Shown: in pieces, positions 22,301-33,682 of the stretch
Layout: each line of letters starts with the position of its first letter
How positions within the stretch are numbered: the first letter of the stretch is position 1
From: Rhabdornis inornatus
Taxonomy: Eukaryota; Chordata; Aves; Passeriformes; Rhabdornithidae
Direction: 5' to 3'
Length of the DNA: 64,000 nt
NCBI GenBank assembly: GCA_013397075.1
Contig: VWZS01000240.1
Span: forward strand, 1,673,421 to 1,737,420
Position numbers and translations under genes: made by a program
The notes under the pieces: generated by a model
Told to the model about the DNA's origin: nothing
Database searches by the model: none
The model's input: the letters and a program-made list of their open reading frames with translations, nothing else

Positions 22301-25300
22301 CAAAAGCTATTTGCTTTTTAGTGCCAGGGACATTCCGGTTCTTATGTACGGAAACTGTTTACACCCATCCCCCACAAATTCCTAAGACAGTTTCTCTTAT
22401 ATTAAGTTTCCTTTTGGTGCCCATAGCAACACCATCTAGTACTGAAATGTTCCTGCAGGGTTTGCAGGAGTCCTTTCAAAACAAGATGCTGATTCTGCAG
22501 TTATTGCACACCCAGCTACTTGTATCAGATTTGTAGTCTGAATCCTCAACAGCACGTGGAAGGCAATTCTGTGGCCACTGACTCTCCTCATCATCATTAG
22601 GGACAAATCGTGTTACGTACGTTTTGGTTTGTTTGGATTTTCTTCCCAAAACCAACTTGAGTTTTTTTGAGTTCTTCATTTTGAGTCTATTTAACTGTTT
22701 GAAGAAATGGAAGAATGGGGTGGACTTTGCAATTTAGGATGATTCTGCTATTTTATTTTCATTTATCTGTCTCCAAACACACTGACATGCAAATTGATCT
22801 CTGCCCTCTTGTATGTAGCTTGGGAGCCACTTTCTGATCTTAGGACAATGGTGTGAAGGCAGAAAAGGTACACTTGGTTAAGAACCAAACTAGGAGAAGT
22901 CCATGAGAAGTCCCAATGGCTGGCTCCTGCAGCTCAGGAACTTTTACCAGGGCTGGTGCACTGAGAGCCCAGGTCCTTTGGGACACTTGGTCGGGGTCAG
23001 AGTCACCTACCTTGAGCTGGAACTCAGCAGAAGCCACAGATGTACAGGGTGGGGCGAAAGGGAAGGGCCGTGTCATTGCCACTGCCCCGACTACCTGTGT
23101 GCATCGGGATTGAGGAGGCTCTCAAACAGCTGTGTGAGCCTGCCTGCCTCCATACCTTGTCTCTGCATGCTGGACATGCCAGCAGATTTCCACTGTAGTG
23201 CAGGAGGCTGAGGAGGTACCCCAAGGTGTGCTCAGAGCCTCGTAGCCCCCTGTTCCAGATCGTCAGGCTGAAAAGAAATTATGCTGCTTTCAACTACCAG
23301 TCATGCCCATTGTCAGTACCAGTCATGTATAAGATTTTGGCTAAAAAAATGGAAAGAATCAAGGTAGTGACAATATGCACATTGTTCATTCATTCTGAAA
23401 ACTGTATTTCATTTAAATTCTGTGTTGTGCCATGCTGCGTGCTAGAAGATGTACCCTAGGATATTTTTAAAGCTATGAAAGTTCAGTAAATGGAGACTTC
23501 TCTGCAGGACTCAGCTATTAAATCTTTGCTGGAAAGTGGGAGCCATGTCCATTAAAAAATTCATATTCTGTTAGGACTAATCACATCTTTGTACTACTAA
23601 AGTATGCTCGAATTCAGATGTTAATCACATAAATATTTGCCAGTTATAGATTGTGTAGAACAAACGCCACAGTTTGGCAGAGTTAAATAACCCCTTATCT
23701 CTGAAGTTATCTTGAGAACATGGAAATATTTGGGACGTGTGTTCAGGGTGAAGGCGGAACACTCGCCACGGTGAGGCAAGAATAATCCCTTCCCTTACCA
23801 TCATTTAGCAAGAGAAGAGTTCAGCTGGAGTGCAGCTGCAGGGACCCTGTGCTGTGCACGGCAGTGCAGGCTGAGCTCTGCTCCCTGCTCTGAGCACACG
23901 GCCCCTGCCTGGGGACGACACCAGGAGCACCCCGAGAAGGGCATGGGTGCTGCTGGTGGATATAATATGGATATAATAACATTTGGCCTTTGTACAGAAA
24001 GTGGGCAAGGGGTGGTAAAGCCCCCTCAGCCCTGCTGGTGCTCTGAGAGAAGCCTTATGTGTGGTGGCAAGGAATGAGATCCAGGTGTGCGGCAGGCTTG
24101 TGCTTGGAATGGAAAACCAAGGCTTGGTAAAAAGGAAAGCTTGAATCTCCTTTGGAGGAGATGGGCCACAAATCACCTCTTCTGGGCTGGCTTTAGCAGT
24201 CATTCCAGAGCAGGAGTTAAGCTGTAGAAACAGTGTCTGGAGGTGCAGCATGCTCACGTTTCTTCCTTGCAATCTTCACATATACTGTGAAAAAGGTGTG
24301 ATTCTGAATAACTAAGAATTTGATTCCAAGTTTCAGTTTGAATTTACCGTTCATTAAAACATAATAGTTTTTTAATGAGTCAAATACCCTTTTAAACTCA
24401 CAAGGAGATGTGAATGACTTCTAACATTACTATTGGGCAATCATATTTTTATCTGATGTCATTCTTCCTACCCAGCATTAAATTCCCCATTACCAACAAT
24501 GAACTCCTTGTATGGTCATTGCTATATCGCCTTAAGCAAAATCAAGATCTCAGGAAATTTCCTTTGTTTCAAGGCTGGCAATCTGGTAAGCACATCTAGC
24601 CAATTGGACAGTTTCTTCCACTCTTCTGGGAATATAGCTCGTGCAGAGGAAAACAAAATTGAGGGTAGTATCGTCTGCGTTGCAGGAACAGAGGATTACA
24701 GTGGGGAGGAAAGGATGAATTTGCAGCCCAGCATGGATCTGGCAGGATTTATTTGGTAATTTGATCAAGAAGTGCTACATTAACATTTCTATACTGGACA
24801 GGGTCAGAGCACAAGGTTGGAGTTAGAGGTAGCATCCAAATGTACCAAATTGCTTGATCCCCGCTGGCACAAACAGGACTAGACGAGAGTGTGAAAAAAG
24901 AGAGATAAAAAATTTGGACCAGTACATTTGTTTATAAACACAAGGGCTAGAAATATAAGTTTTACAATTGGTTTATACTGAATCTTAGGTTATCATCCTG
25001 GGTGGGGTTTTGCATTTGTTTATTTGGTTTTCTGTACTCATCTTTCTATCTTTTTATTAGGGAGTGTTTCTTTTATGCAAGGGAGTACTGATACTACACT
25101 AACCTTGAGAAAAAAAACAGTTTTGTTGTGATAGGTTTTAAGTAGAAACTGCAATCCAAAAGAATTTTATTCCATTTCATAAGAACATTTCTCTTGTGGA
25201 GATGCACTAATCCTGTAATATTAACAAAACATCCAGTTCACACCAGGCAGCATCTTCCTTGTATTTGTTTGCTACTTAGATTTCAGAAAGATCCAAGATG

Positions 25301-27190
25301 TGGGGTCCAATTCATTATTTCATTAATTCTGGTTTATTCTTGTATAAATCTGTTGCTTCTGAGTTATTTTAAATTCTTTTGGGTTAATTTAAATTAGTAA
25401 AAAACCCTCTCAAGACATATGCTGCCTCTTTCTGAATGTCTAGAAAGTTCCTGGAAAAACTCAGAATGAAATTTTTCTCAAGATAGTTTCTAATAATAAT
25501 AAATCACATGCAATGCTATCTGTATGTATGTGAGGCAATGCATACTTTATTAAAAAAAAAAAGAAATTAAGGGAAGAAAAATTACTAAATGTAAGAATTC
25601 CTGTGTAAATCATGGCTGTCATGTTGCTCATACAGCTAAATCTTGTCCCAATCCTTAATCCAGATTTGTAGTCTGTGTTTCTTGCAAGCGAGATCCTAGC
25701 CTCCCTTCCAAAAAACTGTTTTGCTACATGTAGCTGCTAATGAGAGGAAATCTGGGCTTGTGCCCAGCTATCGTTAGCTTTAAAAAATTCTCTCTTCTGA
25801 TAGTCAGAATCAATATTTACCAAGTCAAGAAATGCCACTCCTCACCTGAACACCCTGAATGCTTGTACCCAGTCATAACCCATCCCTTTGTTATCATTTT
25901 GCTCTGTTGAACAAACACAGGTTCTTTTCCTAGAATTCTGAAAAACCATAATTGTTCATAGTAGAAGTTATTTTTTAACAACTAAAGCAGTAATCAGATA
26001 TCTGATATAGAAGTTTGGAGAATGAATCATAGTTAATTAAAGAGAAATTATGAATTTCATCCCCTGAAATTATAGAAACTGGGCAGATTAATTGCTTTAA
26101 CTAATCCCATTTAACTAGAGCTCCCCATTTCATTCTTCTAATCTTTTCTCACAAAAACATCCTTCCAACTTCTCAGTCATGTTTTCTATCCTCCTTGGAA
26201 TTTCTCTCTATTTGTCTACATATTTTGAGCATAAAGAGAGGCCCACGGAGAATGCAGGATTCTAGGAGGGATTCTGTCACCATTGTGCTAAATCCGTAAT
26301 TAAAAAGGGTTAAAGTTAATATATTTAAGCTACAACAGCGAAACCACTTGATCACACATGACAACAGAAGTATTTATAATTATAATGATTGTCTTACCGC
26401 TCAAATGGTCAGACTTAGAGTGTTTAATCTGTATAGATTTGTTTTCTATAATGAAGATTTTAAGGACATTTCCAACACAGTGCAATTTTCACTTGAATTG
26501 TGGAAAGTGAGCTATTTTTAACGGGTTTAAAAAACCTTGATTTTGGTCTGCAAATAACAACCTCCCTCTTATCCACCTTCACTTTAACACTGTTCTTTCT
26601 ATCTCAGTGTAGCAGGACCCCTACGTTACAGCAGCACCCTCCATATGCAGCCACTGAGCAGGCAGGACGATGCACAGTAGGAACCACAGCTGCAAATAAC
26701 ACTTCCAAAACATTTTTCTGCACTTTCACTGAGATGCTTAAATAACACAGTTGTGATGAGGAAAACCCAAATGTTCAATCCATCAAGCATTACCTGAAGG
26801 CAAACAGAATTTGCTTGTGTAAATTTTATTATTTAAACGTTCTCTAAACTGTGATGAAAAAAGCCCAGCTGTGTACAGGAACCCCAAAGCTATTGACTGT
26901 CAGGGTGTAGCATTACACTCTGAGACACCAGGGACCACAGTTATACAACCATAATGTCCTTGGTTTATTACTTTTCTGACCCATACCTGAAGCTGAGAAT
27001 AATTTTAAATTCAAGAGCAACATTTGTGCCACTGATGGGCATGAACACACTGCCTCAGAACCCCTCCCATGCATTGGGACCCCAACAGGGTAATGACAGC
27101 TCCCACCTGACAAAAAGTCTCTGATCTGAAAGGCTTTCCCCAGGCAAAATTTCTCAGTACTTTGTGTTGTCAGACTCATAGGCATAGGGT

Positions 27191-27440
27191 TCAGAAAGTT
27201 TGGGGGTTGGGGTTTATTTTTGGTTTTAGGATTTCTTTGAGGGGTGGGATTGTGGGGTTTTTTTGTTTGGGTTTTTTTTTGTTTTGCTGAGGGTTTTTGT
27301 GTTGGTTGTTTTTGTGTGTGTATGTTGGTGGTTTTCGGTTGGTTGGTTGGTTTTGGTTTTGGTTTGTTTTTTTTTTGGGGGGGGGGGGGGGGCGGTGCTT
27401 TGGTGCTTTTTTTTTGTTGCTGGCTCTTTTGGGGTTCTTT
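27191..27440 (+). repeat. GT-rich low-complexity tract with 16-G homopolymer
   Basis: The + strand is almost only G and T. It contains six GG pairs in GGTTGGTTGGTTGGTTTTGG and the bases that follow (27337-27362), ten T at 27367-27376 and sixteen G at 27377-27392. The + strand could form G-quadruplexes. The apparent Lys/Pro/Thr-rich minus frame (26913-27446) and the Gly/Phe-rich plus frames are translation artefacts of this composition. Confidence 0.9.
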
Positions 27441-30389
27441 TCCCAATCACTGATGCTATGGAATCAATCCAAACTAGCTAACTTGTGAAAATAAATTGTG
27501 TTCTCTCCAAAGATTAATTCAGTGGTACAAAGCACATACGCATGTGTACCTTACCCCACCCAGACACACCTGCACAATTACACACACACACATACATTTA
27601 CATGAGTAGATTAACTGCATCTTAAAATTAATTACTTATCTGTATGCACACATGTTATTAAGATTTATAAAGACTGTGCATAGATTTAGCTACAGGTTCT
27701 CCTTAGTTTCCTAAAAATTTGAATCCAAGTATGGCCCTGATGCTTTTCAACCCTCTGCTCTTTCCCTACACACCATCAGCATGTGACGTTCATTTGTATA
27801 CGGAATAGACAGGTGTCAGGGGAAGATGTATACAGACACATCAGTCTATGTATCTGTATATGACCATCATGCATTATTTATAAAATAAGTTTATTGCATA
27901 GACAAACAATAATTATTCTAAACATGCAATTATATATCCATATTTGTATGTCTATATAGATTTTTTTGTCCTTAATGGAAAACTTGAACTGCAAGCAGCC
28001 ATGTCAGAACTCAGATGGTTAACATTCACTTCTTGCTGTTTTATTGCATATTACTGTGCGCTCCTGAGCAGCAGGAGCAGATTCAGGCAATTACAATCAA
28101 GTCAGGGCACACGCCGTGGCTGAGCAACACGATCATGATGAGGATACTGATGAGGCACTTATCGAAAACCCCACATCATCCACACTCATCAGCCACAACA
28201 TGTCACCCCAAATGAGGCATCAGCTGCCTTCAAATGGCTCATTGCACACTGTTTACAGCTTTCTTTGGACCCACTTTTGATTTTGCGGTCAGGACTTAGT
28301 TCAAACAGCAGCTGACTGGCACTGGCAAGCCTCGGGATTCAGCAGAGCTAGCTTCCCAGGAGTCGGGAGTGTTTTGACACGGGGCCTGACCAATGGAGAG
28401 GAAGGGTCCCAGTTCAGCCCCCCCAAACATCAGTCCCTCTGAGAGTGGGAGGATGAGTTATTTCAGAAGAGTTTGAAATCAGAAGAGGAGGGGCAGCGCA
28501 AGAAAGGGGAAAAGCAAGCAAACAAACAACCAGCCCCGCAGCACTTTCTGCTATTTTTATTTCTTGCCTCCACCTTAACAAGCAGCCAGCAAAGAGAAAT
28601 CCGGCAGAAACATTTTGGACCAGATCCCTGTCATTTCTGAGACCCCTTGAGTCACTTTGATGGTGTGAAAGAGTCTTTAAAGTGGGGGCACAAGTCATGG
28701 GTTCTCTATTCAAAACTCTGTGGGACTTGGCCTAAGCTGGTCAGAAAACTTTTCCTGAGCTGCAAACTCCCCATTACTTACTCACATTACTTACATTACT
28801 CAGGGAGACCTTTCTTTCTTATTTAGTTATTTCTCCATAAAGCAAGAAAACAAGAAAGAATGAGCAAGGAAGGAGGAGAAGACATGAATGCTTCCCTGGG
28901 ATCAGCCCCCTCCCTGCTTGAGTGAGGGTCAGGGATGAGCCAAAAAGGAACAACTCCAAAACAGAGACAGAGACTCCCTCTAGCCAGCTGATGGGCACTT
29001 AAAAGAGAGATTTAGAGACTTACTGGAATAGCAAAGACCAGGTCCAGACCCTTGCCTAAATCAAGTGAAGTGAGAGCTCTGATTGGTTACTGCCACAGAG
29101 CATCACCCTGGGCTGAACTGGAGCAGAGATGCCTTCTCCTGCCACCACTGCATGGAAACAGATATTTCTGCAGCACGGATTAGAACTAATTTGTTTTGAC
29201 AAATAGAGATTTTTCTGCTGAGAAAGTGCTGTGTCATGGAGTCCCTGACACTCTGCCAAAGAGAGGTGAAACGACCTCAGGGTGAATAGAAATCCAGTCC
29301 TCGAACTTAGGATGTTAACTGATGAAAACATGTACTAATCAATTATTGTCAGTTCATATCAGTTTATATGAGAGACTGGAAAAAATGCAGCTATTTTACT
29401 TCATCCCTCTTTCTTTTATACCTCATAGTAGCTCATGAAATAATTTTATTCATTAAAGACAAAGACCAAAATCCCCAGACAATTTAATTCTATACCAATT
29501 AAAAATCTTATTTTACAAATAGACAAGCTTATGAACTGAAAGCTGATTCACCTGATCTTCCAGGGCCATCTTAGGACTGTAAAGCAAATAAACTCTCTAC
29601 TGAGTTTTCAATTGAGGTGTAGGATTTCATATATACATATATGTAGTTACCTTTATGGTTACAGTGCAGTCTGCCTCAATAGTTCTCAAATTCTACAAGC
29701 TAGCACATTCCCTCTGGATATCAAATTGCAACAGCATATTGCATTGTGAAAACATTTGAAGCAAAAATAGAGGATCCATGGTTTTCCTACATTTATACAT
29801 ATTGTTTGCTGCTTTCATTTCTACCCTATGTTGGTCAATACTTTTTCTCTTAGAGACAGATTCTTTCTGCTGCTTACAGAGATTTTATTTACTGCTAAAT
29901 AGTGGAAAAATATTTTCTAAAAAGGCAAAGTAGATCGTCCTAGGAGGGACAGAAAATAATCTGTACCATCCGTTTATAAATCTTATTTATTGAGACTTTT
30001 TAATTTTTTTTCCCCCCCAGGATTAGCAAATGTCCTACACAAGTCCTAAACCCACTAATACCCTCCGAATAGTTTTAACTTATTGTTAGGACTCCTATCT
30101 TCTCTGTGGTGCTCAGCAATACGAGCAGGAGGAGGAGGAGGTAAGAGTGTGCATGCGTTAGGATGTCACAGCACAAAATCCCTGAAAACTGCATGACCGA
30201 AATAAAATTGATCTGCTCGGCACAGCGCTGCAAAGACACGAAACTCTGTGTGAATGATGCTAGATAAGAACTGAAGCACCGGTGGTAAAGCATCCTAATT
30301 ACAAACCTGCGGTGCGGGCGGAATAATGGACAGAGTGGCAGCTCTTGTAGCTGTGTAAAAAGGAGTGGAAGTTTGCATTTTGGTGGCTG

Positions 30390-30390
30390 N
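30390..30390. other. Ambiguous base (n)
   Basis: The only non-ACGT character I noticed. It marks an unresolved call in the assembly rather than a biological feature. Confidence 0.99.
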
Positions 30391-31023
30391 ACTGTTTTTG
30401 GGTCATCATCTTACGCTCTTTGTGATGCACATTCTAATTTAGGCAAAAGGGATGCATCTTTCAAATGCAGATCATGTTTGCATTAGAAGAGCAATGAGAA
30501 CACTTGTCACTTTCAGAACATTTATGTGCTAGAAGTACTGTTAGCAGAAGAGCAGTTTAGATAAATTCAAGACTTTTTTTTGCTGATCACAAACATTAAG
30601 CTTCACACCTGAAACCCTCAACCCCCTGCTGTGCTCTAATCCTAGCACCATTCACCCTTAGAGACTCAAAGTGCTGTGCCACTGCTCTCAAACATTTGAT
30701 TGCCCTTACTTTGAATGCCACCACCTGCAAAAATGCCTTTTTATTCCCTTTGAGCCTCTTGAGAAGGAAGTAAAAATGATAATTCATGACAAACATTAAT
30801 TAATTGTTTACAAGATGATCTTTTCTTTTTCTAACTTCTGTTCAGCAGACATGTTGAGCGGCAAGACTCCACGCTTGATGCCAGAGCTTGTCAAGAGGTC
30901 TGCATTGTTGTTTATCACTCAGGCATAGGATAGACTGCAGGTCATTGTTTCTGCAGTTCAAGTAGGACTGTCTAGCTCTTGTTTGAAGAATGGAAGTGCC
31001 ATGCATGAGTTACCCAGTATAAA

Positions 31024-31038
31024 AGAACTACCGGTTCT
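31024..31038. promoter_or_regulatory. Steroid-receptor-type (GRE/ARE-like) palindrome
   Basis: AGAACTACCGGTTCT keeps both conserved pentamers AGAAC and GTTCT at correct spacing and matches 10 of the 12 fixed positions of AGAACAnnnTGTTCT. The centre also contains ACCGGTT, a Grainyhead-like core. This is a motif match only. Confidence 0.3.
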
Positions 31039-32695
31039 AAGAAGGAACGGGGATTTAGCTTCTACTGCAGAGTAAATAAACATTTTTCACCATCTCTTGC
31101 TCCATGTGATTTTGGAAAGGTCAAGAGGTGCCATTACAGTATTTTAAAAGCTTCAAATTATGTTTAAACAACGTATCACTAAACTCAGAGAAATCTTATC
31201 AGAATTTAGGAACCTATTGTACTTTTAGTTCTTGAATTCACCATCAGAGGAAGACGTATTTTGAAAGGAATGTGCTGTTGTTAGGAAGGCTGAGATTACT
31301 CAAGGCTTGGACACAGCTTCTCCCTCAAGCTAAAGCATAAACCCTTTCCCCCCAGCAATGATTTAACTGACTCCTGAAATTCAAGAATTAGATTGACCAA
31401 AGATGTTACAGTTGTAATAACTGACATCAGTATCCCAATGACAGACTAAAAGAAAAAATACAGTCACTTAAAGTAGTTTAAAACAATGCTGCCAAAATAC
31501 TGAGATCTGGGCAGCAAAATTTCTCTCGCAGAATTATACTTATGCTGTTAAAGGTGAGCAAACAGGTTTGGAAAGGAACTAAGCTGCCACAACCTGGCTG
31601 AATTCATTACAAAGTGTGGTGACCAGCACCTTTACAGATTAGACCTTTTATTTACTCTTTTTTAAAAAAAATATATAAACACATGTTTATTTACACACAT
31701 GTAAGCACACATCTTGGAAATGTTGCTCTCATCCTCTTGAAAAAAAAAACAACTCCAATAACTTTAAAGCATACCAAAAGTCTGGCAAAAAAAGGTAAAG
31801 AGAGTGAAAGGTCTTACTTGTAGGAAGTGTACAGTAATATAGCTTCTCGCTGAACTCTGGTTTCCACATTCCAAATTAGGAGCCCTTAGATCACGGCTGC
31901 AAGGCTAAAAATCAATGATATTTTCTGAGTCAATACTAAGGGTTGCACTTAACAGACGTGGAGACTAATAAGGTATGCAGAAGGAGTAAAAGCAGTGCAC
32001 AAAAAATTCAGGCCTTCGTCTTGGCGACGATCCAGCAAAATGATGTTTCAACCAGATTTGAAAAAAAAATAAAAAAAAATCAATAACATCTGTGGTATAA
32101 TGGTTAATTAAAGAAGCTCTTCAGCAAAGCTCAAGATGAGAGGCTCGGCCTGAAATTCAGACAGCTGAAGCTTGATTATCAGGAAAGAATGCTTTTTTAG
32201 CTATGAGTGGATAGGCCAAAAGCTGCAATGTGTGGAAATGGGGGAAAAATTGCTTTTATTTTAACTTTCTTTAAGTAATCAATACATGGTTTTCACCTGC
32301 ATTAGGAGCTGTTCAGAGCAAAAGTCTTTTTCTATACATCTATATAAATATAATCTATTCCCTTTGGAATCTATAGATTTTTAAAAACACAGCAAAGAGA
32401 AGCAGATTGACTGCCCGATCCTAATTCAAAAATTTTCCACTTTCCCTCCCCAGCCGTAGCGCTTGTTGCTGTGCCTATGTAAAAAATCTATCTTATGGCA
32501 GATCCCTTCAGCTACATTATTTTTTGATTTAGTTTCATTTTAACGGCCTTAGCCTTTTAAAAATCAGTCCTGAAAGAATATAATCAAAGACTGAATATTA
32601 AAGCATGAAATCTGCAGTAACCAGATAATTCTACTGTCAACTTCTGCATCTTTCTATCCTCCTCTTTTTTTTTCTTGTCATCTCTATCTAAAATA

Positions 32696-32762
32696 TATAT
32701 ACACAGATTTACAGCCAGAAGGGACTATTTTAATCCATGCTATGTGTGATACTGGACAGAGG
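32696..32762. mobile_element. Possible ancient CR1-type fragment
   Basis: The stretch ACAGATTTACAGCCAGAAGG, then GACTATTTTAATCC and onward to ACTGGACAGAGG, resembles the reptile/bird CR1 end pattern (ATAGATTT..GGCCAGAAGGGACCATTATGATC...) from memory. About 65 bases are alignable by eye; no flanking body is visible. Confidence 0.4.
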
Positions 32763-33579
32763 TTTCCAGCTGGTAGTTACTGTGGATTGTCTTAGAGAAT
32801 CTCCTGTTTACAGATTTCACATTACAGAAAATTTACTCTATCTCCTTGCAAGTTGTTCTGAAAGTTAATTAGCATTATCATAAAACTACCTTTTTTTAGC
32901 CTGAATATTTCCTACCTACTTGTGTCTTGGTCTGCAAAGTCCAACAGCCCTGGGCTATCAGAAATCATTTCTCTGTAGAAATTACAGATCATAGTCCTGC
33001 CTGGTTTTTATCTTCTTCTGGTAAACTGGAAAAGATGGTACCTCTTTACACTCTTACAGCAGACAGGTTTCCTTAATGCAGACAGATTTCACAGATTTTT
33101 TTCTTGTAACTCCTTTCAACTTCAGGTTCTTTTTCAAGGGCAAATAGACAAAAACCTCCTCTTCTTTCAGTAGCAATGTCACTAATGCTTAACATCAGGG
33201 CTCCGCCTTCTACTTAGTTTTTCCCCATCGATCCATCCAAAAACTTCCCAGCTGCGAATTCCCTCACTAAGAGCTCAATTATTTTAGCTCCAATTATATC
33301 AACCCTTTTCTCTAAAATGCATGTCCCTTGCTAAAAAACAAGAGCAACATTCCTTCTTCCACAGGGTGAAAATAGCTTGTATTGGGCCATGTTATAATAA
33401 AACCTGTTAGAGTGCAGCTCTGCAAATGTAACAGCTCTTTCATTCTGCAATGCTAAGCAAAATATCTCCCACATACTACAACTACTAGGAACACAATTTT
33501 TTGTTTTTCAGGAAATTCCAAAATGTGATTCAAACAGATGGCAAAATTTTTTAAACTTATCCAACAGCAGATGAAGTTT

Positions 33580-33682
33580 CAGGCATAAAAATTTTATTGG
33601 GCAAAAATAATTTATTTAAATAATTTAAACATTTAAATTTTTATGTCAAATTTTTATTAAATAAATTCAAATTTTTAATGCT
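33580..33682. other. Extremely AT-rich patch with self-complementary AAATTT/ATTTAAAT blocks
   Basis: About 100 bases with very few G or C, made of interleaved AAATTT, TTTAAA, AATTTAAA and TTTATTAAATAAA blocks. Such DNA unwinds and bends easily and resembles matrix-attachment-type sequence; function is not implied. Confidence 0.6.

Larger units (their letters stand above)
18661..27190. other. Intergenic DNA, no gene seen
   Basis: AT-rich, non-coding. The longest open frame (23805-24272 minus, 155 codons) is Ser/Pro/Leu-rich with no domain and is expected by chance. There is a poly-A/AG run at 18679-18705, a poly-T run near 20241-20256 and an AAT-type microsatellite at 21673-21696. A GC-richer, non-repetitive patch with a Grainyhead-type core lies at 19320-19470. 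Confidence 0.75.
27450..32690. other. Intergenic DNA, no gene seen
   Basis: Non-coding, with only short unsupported open frames. A short CA-rich tract lies near 27560-27595 and an unresolved base at 30390. A steroid-receptor-type palindrome is at 31024-31038. A-rich runs occur near 31740 and 32060. Confidence 0.75.

Noticed and set aside
23805..24272. 155-codon minus-strand open frame
   Set aside because: No recognisable motif, low-information Ser/Leu/Pro composition and a length expected by chance in 64 kb over six frames.
26913..27446. 177-codon Lys/Pro/Thr-rich minus-strand open frame
   Set aside because: It is the complement of a G/T-only low-complexity tract; composition alone removes stop codons. 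No domain or splice context.
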